A stretch of 64,000 nucleotides of DNA, from the NCBI GenBank assembly GCA_017302105.1, contig JAFLCS010000002.1, positions 127,001-191,000 of the forward strand, in the 5' to 3' direction. Origin of the DNA: Caulobacterales bacterium. Lineage in GTDB: Bacteria; Pseudomonadota; Alphaproteobacteria; Caulobacterales; Caulobacteraceae. Made by a program: the position numbers and the translations under genes. The first letter of the stretch is position 1. Every line of letters starts with the position of its first letter. Positions 35,696-44,565 of this stretch are shown piece by piece. A model generated the notes under the pieces. That model was not told the origin of the DNA, did no database searches, and was given only the letters and a program-made list of their open reading frames with translations.

Positions 35696-35700
35696 AAACA
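35676..35700. promoter_or_regulatory. Inverted repeat at the lysR start, probable LysR site
   Basis: TGTTTGTG (35676-35683) and CACAAACA (35693-35700) are perfect complements 9 bases apart. LysR proteins bind dyads of this size near their own start in divergent regions. One arm includes the GTG start codon of lysR. Confidence 0.5.
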
Positions 35701-35773
35701 GGAGCGGATAAGTCGTTAGGCCACGCGGCGCAAGGGCGGCAGACAGGCCGGGTTTCAACGCGAGGGAGAGATC

Positions 35774-36532
35774 ATGCTCAAGCCGGTCGACTACAATGAA
35801 CGCCAACACATCGGCTATCGGGCCGGGCGGGCGATGCCGGAGGAGAGCCGCCGCATCTGGGCCGAGGCGTTGGCGCGGCGCGCACCGGAACGGCGGCCCT
35901 TGAATGTGCTGGACCTGGGGTCGGGCACCGGGCGGATGACGCCGATGCTGGCGAAGACCTTTGGCGGTCAGGTCTGGGGCGTGGAGCCGCACGACAGGAT
36001 GCGCGCCCAGGCCGAGGCGGATCCGCATCCGGCCAATGCGGCCTATCTGGAGGGCCGGGCTGAGGCCATTCCGCTGGCCGTCGGGGCCTGTGATCTGGTG
36101 GTGATGTTCCTGTCGCTGCACCATGTGGCGGACCGGGCGGCGGCGGCGCGCGAAATCCGGCGGGTGCTGGCGCCCGGCGGACGGGTGTTGGTCCGCAGCC
36201 AGTTCTCGGACCGGATGCAGCCGGTGAACTGGCACGTCTGGTTCGACGGCGCCCATGAGGCCGAGCTGAAGATGTTTCCGACCACGGCCGAGGTCGAGGT
36301 GATGTTCGCGGCGGTGGGCCTGGAGCGGCTGGCCCTGGATGTCGTGCGCGAACGCTATGCCGACACCCTGGCCGATCAGGCCGCGCGGCTGAAAACCCGC
36401 TCGATCTCGACCTTCGAGCACCTGGACGAGGCGGCGATCGAGGCCGGATTCCGCAAGCTGGATGAGGCCGTGGCGCGCGATCCCGACGGCGGGCCGATCT
36501 ATGGGGACGGGGATTTGATGACGTTTGGGTAG
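35774..36532 (+). CDS. Class I SAM-dependent methyltransferase (UbiE/YcgJ type)
   Basis: A 252-residue protein. Motif I is VLDLGSGTGRMTPML (residues about 45-59), followed by WGVEPHDRMRAQA (acidic loop binding the SAM ribose), LVVMFLSLHHVAD (motif post-I/II) and VLAPGGRVLVR. The fold is a Methyltransf_11-type enzyme; the C-terminal part is helical and substrate-specific. The substrate is unknown. It starts at ATG 35774 after GAGGGAGAG and is divergent from the lysR gene, which may control it. Confidence 0.85.
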   Translation: MLKPVDYNERQHIGYRAGRAMPEESRRIWAEALARRAPERRPLNVLDLGSGTGRMTPMLAKTFGGQVWGVEPHDRMRAQAEADPHPANAAYLEGRAEAIPLAVGACDLVVMFLSLHHVADRAAAAREIRRVLAPGGRVLVRSQFSDRMQPVNWHVWFDGAHEAELKMFPTTAEVEVMFAAVGLERLALDVVRERYADTLADQAARLKTRSISTFEHLDEAAIEAGFRKLDEAVARDPDGGPIYGDGDLMTFG

Positions 36533-36634
36533 GGGAGCAAGCCTATAGGCGCGGGGTTCGGGTACGGTCTCGGACGATTGAGGCGACTCAGTTGATAAGC
36601 CGGTTCGATTTTCAACGAACGGGACGACCGAGAC

Positions 36635-37378
36635 ATGAGACTGCCTTTGCTGCCGGCCATTGTGGCCTTCGCCTTGATCGCCGCGCCCGCGATGGCCCAG
36701 GAAGCCCAATGGACGGGAGAGGGGTCCTTCGGAGCTGGTTTCACCACAGGCAACACCGACACGTCCGACCTAGGATTGGGACTGGAACTGGCGCGCGAGC
36801 AGGGGCAGTGGACGGTCACCCTAGAAGCCGCCGCCGAGTTCGCCGAGACCAACGGCGCCCAGACCAAGAACCGGATGTTCGTAGCCGGGCAGATTGATCG
36901 GGATTTCTCGGACCGGCTCTATGGCTTTGGCCGTGCGTCTTATGAGCGGGATGAGTTTTCGGGTTTTGAAAGCCGAGCCTTCGCTGGCGCAGGTGTCGGC
37001 TATCGAATCCTCACAGGCGAGCAAACCACCTGGGCGGTGGAGGCGGCGCCGGGGATCAAGCTGGACGAGGTGCGTCAGGTCGTTCTGCCCGGACCGGTGA
37101 TCGTACCGGCCTCCTCGGAGGCTAGCTTCTCGGTCATTGCCGCGTCGCGCTTCGCCCATGCGTTCAACGACAACGTCCGGCTGACCAATGACACCAGCGT
37201 GACCTATGCCGAGACCTCGACCCAGATCGAAAACCAGTTCGCCGTTACGGCGGCGCTGAGTGGGGCGCTGTCAGCGCGGTTCTCGGTGGGCGTGCGTCAC
37301 GATACCGACCCCCCGTTCGGGTTTGAAGCGACGGATACGGCGACGCGCGTGTCCCTGGTCTATGCGTTCGGGCGGTAG
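36635..37378 (+). CDS. DUF481 outer-membrane beta-barrel protein
   Basis: A 247-residue protein with a cleavable signal (MRLPLLPAIVAFALIAAPAMAQ). The mature part begins WTGEGSFGAGFTTGNTDTSDLG, the hallmark of DUF481/YdiY proteins (salt-induced outer membrane protein), and continues in alternating beta strands with aromatic ends (YGFGRASYERDEF, GVGYRIL), ending SLVYAFGR, a typical C-terminal barrel signal with terminal aromatic nearby. Role: outer-membrane channel or structural protein, unknown ligand. It stands alone, 6 bp from the convergent prfC gene. Confidence 0.85.
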   Translation: MRLPLLPAIVAFALIAAPAMAQEAQWTGEGSFGAGFTTGNTDTSDLGLGLELAREQGQWTVTLEAAAEFAETNGAQTKNRMFVAGQIDRDFSDRLYGFGRASYERDEFSGFESRAFAGAGVGYRILTGEQTTWAVEAAPGIKLDEVRQVVLPGPVIVPASSEASFSVIAASRFAHAFNDNVRLTNDTSVTYAETSTQIENQFAVTAALSGALSARFSVGVRHDTDPPFGFEATDTATRVSLVYAFGR

Positions 37379-37384
37379 CGGGGC

Positions 37385-39019
37385 CTACCCCCGCTCCTTC
37401 GTCTTGGAAAACGCCACCTTGGGGAATTTTTCGCCGACGTAGCCGGTTTCCCAGCTGGATTTGGCCAGGAAGACGGGGGCCTGGTCGATGTCGGTGGCCA
37501 TCTGGGGGCGGTATTTGGAGGCGAAGTCGTCCAGGTCGGCGCGGGCCGCGGCAGTAACCCAGCGGGCCTCGGCGTAGGGGCTGGGTTCGAAGACGACGTC
37601 CAGGCCGTATTCCTCGCCCAGGCGGTCGGCCATGACCTCGAACTGGAGCTGGCCCACGGCGCCGACGATGAAGTCTGAGCCGATCTCGGGGCGGAACAGC
37701 TGGGTGACGCCTTCCTCGGCCAGGCCTTCGAGCGCCTTCTTGAGGTGTTTGGCCTTGAGCGGGTCCTTGACGCGCACGCGCTGGAGGATTTCGGGCGCGA
37801 AGTTGGGCAGGCCCTGGAAGCGGACCAGGCCGCTCTCTGACAGGCTGTCGCCGACGCGCAGGACGCCGTGGTTGGGAATGCCGATGACGTCGCCGGCGTA
37901 GGCTTCCTCGGCCAGCTCGCGATCCGAGGCGAAGAACAGGATCGGGCTGTTCACCGACAGGGACTTGCCGGTGTTCTGGACCTTGAGCTTCATGCCGCGC
38001 TTGAAGGAGCCGGAGGCCATGCGGAACATGGCGATGCGGTCGCGGTGGTTGGGGTCCATATTGGCCTGGACCTTGAAGACGAAGCCGGTGACCTCGGCGT
38101 CGCCCGGCTGGACCGTGATGTCGACCGGAGCGGGGGCGTTGCGGGTCTCGGGCGGGGCCTCCTTGCGGGCCGGCAGCGGCTTGGGCGCGGGGGCCCAGTC
38201 GGCGATGGCGCGCAAGAGCTCGTCGATGCCGAAGTGGCGCAGGGCCGAACCCCACAGCACCGGGGTCATGTGGCCTTCGAGGAAGGCCTGGCGGTCGAAG
38301 GGCTTGTAGCCGCCCTGGACCAGCTCCAGCGCGTCGGTCAGGTCGGATTGTTCGCCGGCTTCGAAATGGGCGGCGGCCTGATCCAGCGGCAGGGCGGCGG
38401 GATGGTCGGGATCGTGGTCGGCACCGGCTTCCTTGCGGGCGTAGGGCTGGAAGGTGGAGTCTCCCACCTTGGCCATGCCTCGGAGGCGATTGCCGCTCTC
38501 GGCCGGCCACCAGATCGGCGAGGGGTCGAGCTGGAGGCGCGAGGCGATCTCGTCCAGCAGGGCCATGGGGTCCTGGGCCTCGCGGTCCAACTTGTTGATA
38601 AAGGTGATGATCGGGATGTCGCGCAGGCGGCAGACTTCGAACAGCTTCAGCGTTTGCGGCTCGATGCCCTTGGCCGCGTCCAGCACCATGACGGCGCAGT
38701 CGGCGGCGGTGAGAGTGCGATAGGTGTCTTCGGAGAAGTCCTCGTGGCCCGGCGTGTCCAGCAGGTTGAACATCCCGCCTTCGAACTCGAAGGTCATGAC
38801 CGAGGCGCTGACCGAGATGCCGCGCTCTTTCTCGATCTTCATCCAGTCCGAGCGGGTGCGGCGAGCCTCGCCGCGCGCCCGCACGGCGCCGGCCGCGCGG
38901 ATGGCCCCGCCGGCGAGCAGGATGTGCTCGGTCAGGGTCGTCTTACCCGCGTCGGGGTGGGCGATGATGGCGAAGGTGCGCCGGCGCGCCGCTTCTTGTG
39001 CGAGAGTGAGCTTGGACAT
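37385..39019 (-). CDS. prfC: Peptide chain release factor 3
   Basis: A 544-residue translational GTPase. G1 is AHPDAGKTTLTEHILL, G2/switch I is near RGISVSASVMTF, G3 is LLDTPGHEDFSEDTYR, and G4 is TFINKLDRE, all as in RF3. Domain II and the C-terminal domain follow in normal order (QLFRPEIGSDFIVGAVGQLQFEV in parts). RF3 recycles RF1 and RF2 from the ribosome after termination. Length is slightly over the E. coli enzyme. It is convergent with the DUF481 gene, and 45 bp separate it from the upstream gene on the same strand. Confidence 0.96.
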   Translation of the reverse strand: MSKLTLAQEAARRRTFAIIAHPDAGKTTLTEHILLAGGAIRAAGAVRARGEARRTRSDWMKIEKERGISVSASVMTFEFEGGMFNLLDTPGHEDFSEDTYRTLTAADCAVMVLDAAKGIEPQTLKLFEVCRLRDIPIITFINKLDREAQDPMALLDEIASRLQLDPSPIWWPAESGNRLRGMAKVGDSTFQPYARKEAGADHDPDHPAALPLDQAAAHFEAGEQSDLTDALELVQGGYKPFDRQAFLEGHMTPVLWGSALRHFGIDELLRAIADWAPAPKPLPARKEAPPETRNAPAPVDITVQPGDAEVTGFVFKVQANMDPNHRDRIAMFRMASGSFKRGMKLKVQNTGKSLSVNSPILFFASDRELAEEAYAGDVIGIPNHGVLRVGDSLSESGLVRFQGLPNFAPEILQRVRVKDPLKAKHLKKALEGLAEEGVTQLFRPEIGSDFIVGAVGQLQFEVMADRLGEEYGLDVVFEPSPYAEARWVTAAARADLDDFASKYRPQMATDIDQAPVFLAKSSWETGYVGEKFPKVAFSKTKERG

Positions 39020-39064
39020 TGGGCGCGGCGCTTAGCGTGCCCTGCGTCGATTGTCACCCGCCCA

Positions 39065-39472
39065 TCAGGCGGCCATGCGGTTCCAGACGGCCTTGTCCGC
39101 GGCCACAGGATTGAGGCGACCGCGCGCGTGCTTGGCTTGTAGGGCGTGGATGACGTCTTCGGGCAGGACGGCAAAGCGCGGCTCGACCAGCTCGGGAATA
39201 CAGTCCGCTTCGGGGGCGGCGAACATGGCGGCATTGACGCCCGACTGGCGGCTGGCGATCAGCCAGGCAAGGCGCCGCGCGCGCTCGGGGTCGTCACGGT
39301 GGAGCGTCGGGTTTTCGGAGAACAGCTCACAGCCCAGCTCGACCACATAGTCGAAGCCCAGCCGGTCGAATCGGCGCGCGTCGACCGGATCGACCGAGAG
39401 GTCATCTTCCAGATCGAATACCGCGTCATTCAGAAGAAACAGCACCAGCACACACCCCATCACCGGACTCAT
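39065..39472 (-). CDS. Conserved hypothetical cytosolic protein
   Basis: A 135-residue protein. The first 15 residues are hydrophobic but the rest is acidic and soluble (DLEDDLSVDPVDARRFDRLGFDYVVELG), with ERARRLAWLIASRQSGVNAAMF in the middle. It resembles no family I can name. Coding is supported by uninterrupted frame, composition and a sensible position upstream of prfC on the same strand. Confidence 0.65.
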   Translation of the reverse strand: MSPVMGCVLVLFLLNDAVFDLEDDLSVDPVDARRFDRLGFDYVVELGCELFSENPTLHRDDPERARRLAWLIASRQSGVNAAMFAAPEADCIPELVEPRFAVLPEDVIHALQAKHARGRLNPVAADKAVWNRMAA

Positions 39473-39556
39473 TTCGGCCCGTTAGACCTGACGATAGGCG
39501 AGGGGGTTTGAAGTTCGGTGTGCGAACGCGGTTAAGTCTTTCTGACCAGGGCGCGC

Positions 39557-39922
39557 TCAGCCGCCGGCGCGCAGGGTGAAGACCAGCGGCTGGGAATCGC
39601 CGGGGCGGGTCAGGCTGAATCCGTCGGCGCCGACCGCGGCCTCGTCGAAACAAGCCTCGGCGCCGGCGCCGTCGTCCAGGCAGAATTGGCCGTCATGGCG
39701 GCGCCAGGTTCCCTGTTCGATCGGAAGGGGCTCATTGTCGACCATCTGGGCGTAATCGCCGTTGGAATGGAGCACCATCGACCCCTCGGTCCCGTCCGGC
39801 ATGGTGTAGGCGTAGATGCCCGACTGGGCCGGACCGTCGCCGCTGTTGGCGCCGACGGCGGGGCCGCAGGCGGCCAGGCCGGCCAGAAGGATGAGCGACA
39901 GCGGCAGACGAAGAGAAGACAT
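39557..39922 (-). CDS. Small lipoprotein
   Basis: A 121-residue protein with signal MSSLRLPLSLILLAGLAAC, lipidated at Cys19. The mature part is a small beta-rich domain (GIYAYTMPDGTEGSMVLHSNGDYAQM, in parts; GTWRRHDGQFCLDDG) with two cysteines that may pair. The pattern resembles small META/DUF-type envelope proteins found in Sphingomonas and Brevundimonas, but no name is secure. It starts at ATG 39922 and is monocistronic. Confidence 0.68.
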   Translation of the reverse strand: MSSLRLPLSLILLAGLAACGPAVGANSGDGPAQSGIYAYTMPDGTEGSMVLHSNGDYAQMVDNEPLPIEQGTWRRHDGQFCLDDGAGAEACFDEAAVGADGFSLTRPGDSQPLVFTLRAGG

Positions 39923-40078
39923 GGCGGCTCCGATGAGATGATGATCATTGATAAGTCATCGGGTCGGACTGGGTTCCGAGAGGAGGCGAAACGTCCCGTC
40001 CAGCGAGAGGAACGGCACCCCCGATGTCCGGTATTCGGGCTGCGCTGCGTAGCTCCTTAAGAACCCAGGAGAGATGCC

Positions 40079-40549
40079 ATGTATCGAATTCCCACCGCAT
40101 TACTCATCGGCGCCGTCTGCGCCGCCGTCGTCGGCTGTGATCAGCCTGCGACGGACCCTTCGACTGAAACTGGATCAGCGGCCCAGGCCGACGCGGGCGG
40201 ATCGTCGCCGATTGCGGGCGTCCAGGGCGACCGCGAGGTGCGACACGCCATGCAATGCTGGGGCGTGACCAATGGATCGTACCTGATCCACATCGCTTCG
40301 CCGGATCGGGTGGTCGGCTTTCCGCAGGCGTCGATGAACGACTACCGGGCCTGGTCGGCACAGGCCGAGATCCTGATCCGCGACCGGGGCGGTTCACTGG
40401 ACGACTACAATGCGCTGCAGTCGGAATTCCAGGAGCGGTTCATGTCCGAAGAGTCGCGCCAAGAGTTGCGGCCGGTTCTGGAGGAATGCCTCAGGACCGT
40501 TCCGGTCGCCGCCCTGGACGTTGAGCCGCCGATCCTGACCGGCCCCTAG
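40079..40549 (+). CDS. Lipoprotein of unknown function
   Basis: A 156-residue protein with signal MYRIPTALLIGAVCAAVVGC, lipidated at Cys20, then a disordered Thr/Ala/Ser stretch and a helical domain with two further cysteines (MQCWGV and EECLRTV). AGGAGAG lies 5 bases before the ATG. The stop TAG shares CTAG with the stop of the convergent DUF1491 gene. No family recognised. Confidence 0.68.
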   Translation: MYRIPTALLIGAVCAAVVGCDQPATDPSTETGSAAQADAGGSSPIAGVQGDREVRHAMQCWGVTNGSYLIHIASPDRVVGFPQASMNDYRAWSAQAEILIRDRGGSLDDYNALQSEFQERFMSEESRQELRPVLEECLRTVPVAALDVEPPILTGP

Positions 40550-40890
40550 GCCCGCGGCTTGTCGCCATCCACATCCTCGACCAGGAAGTGGCGGCCCTGG
40601 CGGTCTTCGATCTCGACCAGCCAGAGGTCAGGGTCATAGTCGGCCTGACGCGCGGCATAGGCGTCCAGCTCGAATTCGGGAGCCTCGGGGTGCGGCTCGA
40701 TCCACAGGCGGTCGCCGTCCAGGCCGATGGTTTCGGCGTAGAGGCGGGCGCTGCGATCAACGGTGTTGTAGGCCTTGACCAGGACGGCACCGGCCCGCGC
40801 GTCACCCTTGCGCACCACCACGGCGGCGGCCCCGGCCATCTGGGCACGGCGGATCAGGGCAGAAACCCAGACGTCTGTGGCGATCAACAC
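40546..40890 (-). CDS. DUF1491 family protein
   Basis: A 114-residue protein matching DUF1491 of alphaproteobacteria: VSALIRRAQMAGAAAVVVRKGD at the start, GAVLVKAYN, then RQADYDPDLWLVEIEDRQGRHFLVE near the end. Function unknown. Caulobacter and Rhodobacter relatives are single-copy and lie near housekeeping genes. It ends on CTAG shared with the convergent lipoprotein gene. Confidence 0.85.
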   Translation of the reverse strand: MLIATDVWVSALIRRAQMAGAAAVVVRKGDARAGAVLVKAYNTVDRSARLYAETIGLDGDRLWIEPHPEAPEFELDAYAARQADYDPDLWLVEIEDRQGRHFLVEDVDGDKPRA

Positions 40891-40946
40891 TGGCTTAACC
40901 GTAAGCAGAAACCGAACCGAAGGGCCGGCGCGCCTAAGGTGAGACC

Positions 40947-41801
40947 ATGACCGGACGAATCCAAGAGCCGCGCCGACATTCTGCCCGCAAGGGGCCCGCC
41001 GTGATGCTGTTGAGCGTGGCCCTGGCCGCTACGCCCGCCGTGGCAGGTCCGGCCGACACCTATTTCGAGCGCAGCCTGGTGGCCGCCGCCGGTGCCCGCT
41101 GTCAGATGTTCGATGCCGCCACGGCCCACGCGCTGGAGGCCGGGGTCGCCCAGTCGCGTGGCGCGGCGCTCAGGGCCGGCAGTAGCGAGACCGAACTGTC
41201 CGATCGGCGCATCCGTGCCTTGAGCCAGGCCGGGCGGATCGCCTGTGATGACCGCGAGCTTTCTGTGGTGGCTGAACGGGTGCGGTCGGCGTTTTCGGCC
41301 TGGGCGCGGACACCGCGCATGGATTTTCCCGGTGAGCGGTCGGCCTGGCAGGTGGTGCGCTCGGCCTATGCCAGCCAGTCCTGGCGCGTCCGTCAGGATG
41401 GCGACAGGGTGATTTTCGGCTTTGCCGGAGCCGGGACCGGGCACACTCTGGCCCTGGCGGTGGAAGACGAACAGGTCGTCACCGCCCGTCTGATCGTCCG
41501 CGATCCGGGCCGGGCCCCGTCGGCCTGGCTTGCGCGCGCGGGCATGGCCGACACGCCACCGGCATCGGCCAGCCGGGTCTTCATGGCCGGCCGTGGTCGT
41601 GCCGTACCCGAGACGCTGAATGAGCGCGGTGGCAAGCTGTTCCGGTTCTCGACGGCGGCGGCGAATGCCATCGGCCAATTGGATCCACGCGAACGGTTTG
41701 CCGTGGAACTGGTCCAGCCCAATGGTGCGACGCGGGTCGTGACCCTGGGTGCCGGCGACTTTGCCGCCGCCCGGGCCTTCCTTGCGATGGGAACGCTCTA
41801 G
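40947..41801 (+). CDS. Exported protein of unknown function
   Basis: A 284-residue protein; the signal-like segment MLLSVALAATPAVAG starts at an internal ATG (41004), with GTG 41001 and AAGGGG ahead of it, so the annotated ATG 40947 may be too early. The mature protein has one pair of cysteines (ARCQMF and IACDDREL), a helical N-terminal half and a beta-rich C-terminal half. No family recognised. It is convergent with the DUF2336 gene, 4 bp apart. Confidence 0.7.
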   Translation: MTGRIQEPRRHSARKGPAVMLLSVALAATPAVAGPADTYFERSLVAAAGARCQMFDAATAHALEAGVAQSRGAALRAGSSETELSDRRIRALSQAGRIACDDRELSVVAERVRSAFSAWARTPRMDFPGERSAWQVVRSAYASQSWRVRQDGDRVIFGFAGAGTGHTLALAVEDEQVVTARLIVRDPGRAPSAWLARAGMADTPPASASRVFMAGRGRAVPETLNERGGKLFRFSTAAANAIGQLDPRERFAVELVQPNGATRVVTLGAGDFAAARAFLAMGTL

Positions 41802-41805
41802 GGGC

Positions 41806-42897
41806 TCAGGCAGCCTCGGCAGCCGCCAATTCACGGCGCAGTCTCCAGAACCGAAGGGTGCGCTGCGCGGTCGCCAGATCCAGCTCGGCGTACATCAGGC
41901 CATAGGCCTGGGCCTTGGCCATGGCGTCGCCGTCCTTGTTCAACAGAACCACCGCATAGGTCAGGAACAGGGCGCGATCCAACTGGGCGGATTTGCAGAC
42001 GACCGCAAGTGCGTCGATCTGAGCGGTATCGACGATCTGGCGCGTGGTGTGGAAATCCAGGTCCGCCAGTTCGGACAGGGCTATCAGGAATTCGGTACGC
42101 CCCCCCGACCGGAGGAACCGGACGAGCATCTCGGGCGTCAGGCTGCCCGACGCGTGGAGCTCACGGACATAGGCACTGGCGGTTTCGTAGTCGTCCGGCA
42201 GGGAACCGTCGGCAACGCGTAGGCGGCTGCGACCCGCAGCCAGGGCGGCGTCCAGTCGATCCGGCGACAGGGTCGCATTGCGTTCCAGAATCTTCTGACG
42301 GAGACGTGTCTCCACCACGAAGTACATCTCGTTCAGGAGATCCGGCGGCAGCGCCGCACGAGCGACGAGGGCGTCCTGAAGGGCGGGATTGGCCTGGGCA
42401 CGGTCGGTGATGGTTTCATGGGCGGCGCGCGACAGCTGGGCACCGTCGTTGCGGATAAGCACGCCGAGGGTTTCATCACTGCCGCGATGGACAATGACGT
42501 CTGAGACGGATTCGGTGACGCGTTGACGCTCCGACACAGCGCGCAGATGGCCCTGGCCCTTGACCCGAACGACATCGAGCAGGTCGGATTCCTGAAGGAC
42601 GTCGCTGTGGCGCAGGATCGGGGCGGCAACTTCTTCGATGTCCATGGCCAGGGTCCGGGCCAGAACCCGCGGCGCATTGGGGGCCTCCGAAAAGCGGACC
42701 GACAGTTCCTGGCGGACGGCCTCCTCCATCTGGGTGGAGAGTTGGGCCAGAACAGAGCCGTACAGTTCGGTCTCGGCCGGGTTCGGCACGGAGGGGCCGA
42801 AGAACTCATCGGTCAACTCGCGCAGCAGCTCGCGGCGCTTGTCGCCGGACGGCTCGCGGGCGAGGTTTATAAGATCCTGAAGTCGCGAGGGATTCAT
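41806..42897 (-). CDS. DUF2336 domain protein
   Basis: A 363-residue helical protein with the family start LQDLINLAREPSGDKRRELLRELTDEFF (in parts) and the DUF2336 central region (VAAPILRHSDVLQESDLLDVVR). It is similar in layout to the partial protein at the window start. Function unknown. It starts at 42897, overlapping by 4 bases the stop of the upstream proline-rich protein, so the two are probably translated together. Confidence 0.82.
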   Translation of the reverse strand: MNPSRLQDLINLAREPSGDKRRELLRELTDEFFGPSVPNPAETELYGSVLAQLSTQMEEAVRQELSVRFSEAPNAPRVLARTLAMDIEEVAAPILRHSDVLQESDLLDVVRVKGQGHLRAVSERQRVTESVSDVIVHRGSDETLGVLIRNDGAQLSRAAHETITDRAQANPALQDALVARAALPPDLLNEMYFVVETRLRQKILERNATLSPDRLDAALAAGRSRLRVADGSLPDDYETASAYVRELHASGSLTPEMLVRFLRSGGRTEFLIALSELADLDFHTTRQIVDTAQIDALAVVCKSAQLDRALFLTYAVVLLNKDGDAMAKAQAYGLMYAELDLATAQRTLRFWRLRRELAAAEAA

Positions 42898-43430
42898 GGC
42901 TGGCGGCCCAACATTTCCATGAGTTGATCCGGTGGCAGATTCCGGAGAATCTCAAAGGCCTCCTCGGCACGAGCCGACCGGTCCTGCTCGGCCAGACTCT
43001 GCCCCTGGGGGGTTTGCAGGGCGACGAGCGTGTCTTCCGCAGCCAAGGTTTGGGCGCGCTCGATCGTATCGGGCGTGCGCCCGGAGGGACGGTGGACGGA
43101 ATAGTAGCGGCCCCCCCCACTCCCAGTAGTTGCCGGCGCGGCGGGACGGGTCGGGGGTTCTGTGGTGTCCCGAACCTGGGCGACAGGCACCTGCGCGGGC
43201 GTCTCGACCTGCGGACGCGGCGTGGGCCGGGGCGAGGGGCGCGGTGTGGGTCGTGGCGTGGGCGAATGTTCGGCCCGCAGCGGCGGGCTATTGACCGGCG
43301 GGCGGCCAGGCCAGTTCAGGTAGCGCAGGCCGGCCCGGTCGGCAGCTTCGGACCGTTGCTGCTGGGCGGTGGCCGGCACGGCCGTAGCGATGGTTGAAAC
43401 GGCGAGGACGGCGAGGATCAGGCGGGGCAT
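42894..43430 (-). CDS. Exported proline-rich protein
   Basis: A 178-residue protein with a signal peptide (MPRLILAVLAVSTIATAVPATAQ), a central low-complexity stretch with PTPRPTPRPSPRPTPRP repeats, and a C-terminal 60-residue helical part (AAEDTLVALQTPQGQSLAEQ and AEEAFEILRNLPPDQLMEM). It precedes the DUF2336 gene in an ATGA-type overlap. The PTPRP repeats could span the periplasm. No family recognised. Confidence 0.7.
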   Translation of the reverse strand: MPRLILAVLAVSTIATAVPATAQQQRSEAADRAGLRYLNWPGRPPVNSPPLRAEHSPTPRPTPRPSPRPTPRPQVETPAQVPVAQVRDTTEPPTRPAAPATTGSGGGRYYSVHRPSGRTPDTIERAQTLAAEDTLVALQTPQGQSLAEQDRSARAEEAFEILRNLPPDQLMEMLGRQP

Positions 43431-43551
43431 CTTGGCATCCCGAAGAAGCTGGATGGCCAGACTAGTCGCCGGGCGCTTGCCCGGGTGTTAACGCGTGGCG
43501 CTTTGATTAATCGAGAACGCAAGCACAGGTTGCGATGGCGGTGCCGGCGGC

Positions 43552-44565
43552 CTAGCTGCGCAGGAAGTCGAGGGTAAAGGCCGAGCGCCAGTCGACGCCG
43601 GCTTCATAGGCCCCCGCTTCGGCGGCGACCTGAAAAAATTCCTCCCAGCGCGCTGCCGTCATATCGCCGATGCGGCCGCCGGGTGAGACGACGATCTCGT
43701 TGGCCATGAGATTTCGGCGGGCCCAGGCCAGCAGCTCCTGGGTCATTTGGGGGTTGGCCCGTTTGATCAGGGTTTCGGCGGGTGTCGGATCGTCATTGAG
43801 GTAGGACTGCCAGCCCTCGACCGAACCCTCGATGAATCGGGCCACGACTGACCGGTTGTCACGGATCAGGCCGTCGGGCGCGAGTAGCAGATTGGCGTAG
43901 GAGGGATAGCCCTCGTCGGCGAGCAGGAAGACGCGCGGCTCAACGCCACCGGCAGTTTCGATGATGTAGGGGTCGATCGTCAGACTCCCGTCCTGGACTG
44001 CACGGGGGTCAGCCAGGAACACCGCTGGATCGGAAGTGTAGGGGCGCAGCTGGTCGTCCGTGAATCCGTATCGCGCCTTGAGCCAGATCCAGACGCTGGC
44101 GACAGCAGTTTCGGACAGCAGTAAGGGGCGACCCGCCAGGTTTGCGATGGACGTCAGGGCTGGGTCGGGATGGGCGATCAGGACCTGGGGGTCTTTCTGG
44201 AAGAAGGCGGCGACGACCGAGACCGGCGCGCCTTCCGCTGTGAGGTTCATCGGGATGAAGGCATTGGCCCCCATGCCCAGCTCGACCTGGCCGGAGGCGA
44301 GAAGCTGGGGAACGTCGACCGAAGGCCCGCCCTGAATGATTTCAACGGTCAGGTCGCGGCGAGAATAGGATCCGTTGGCGACCGCCTGGTAGAACCCGGC
44401 GTGGGCAGCCTGGGCGGCTCCGTCGATCGCGAAGCGAATCCGGGTGCGACCATAGCGGTCAGTCGGCTCACGTGGCGGTTGGCACGCGACAAGCGAGCCA
44501 ACACCGGCGGCGGCGGTTAGACCCGCAGCCCCGGTCAGTCCGGCGATGAGCGACCTACGGTCCAT
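43552..44565 (-). CDS. ABC transporter substrate-binding lipoprotein (NMT1/THI5-like)
   Basis: A 337-residue protein with a Tat-like N-terminus (MDRRSLIAGLTGAAGL) and a lipobox LVAC. It is a two-lobed SsuA/ThiY-type binding protein: GFYQAVANGSYSRRDLTVEI, then GQVELGMGANAF, and a C-terminal lobe with WARRNLMANEIV. Relatives bind thiamine precursors, sulfonates or nitrates; the ligand here is unknown. No permease or ATPase gene is next to it. A likely role is import of a pyrimidine or sulfonate together with a distant ABC transporter. Confidence 0.82.
   Translation of the reverse strand: MDRRSLIAGLTGAAGLTAAAGVGSLVACQPPREPTDRYGRTRIRFAIDGAAQAAHAGFYQAVANGSYSRRDLTVEIIQGGPSVDVPQLLASGQVELGMGANAFIPMNLTAEGAPVSVVAAFFQKDPQVLIAHPDPALTSIANLAGRPLLLSETAVASVWIWLKARYGFTDDQLRPYTSDPAVFLADPRAVQDGSLTIDPYIIETAGGVEPRVFLLADEGYPSYANLLLAPDGLIRDNRSVVARFIEGSVEGWQSYLNDDPTPAETLIKRANPQMTQELLAWARRNLMANEIVVSPGGRIGDMTAARWEEFFQVAAEAGAYEAGVDWRSAFTLDFLRS

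Noticed and set aside
37868-39142. 424-codon plus-strand frame and 421-codon minus-strand frame (37245-38510) over prfC
   Set aside because: prfC has all GTPase motifs; these frames are shadows in other phases.
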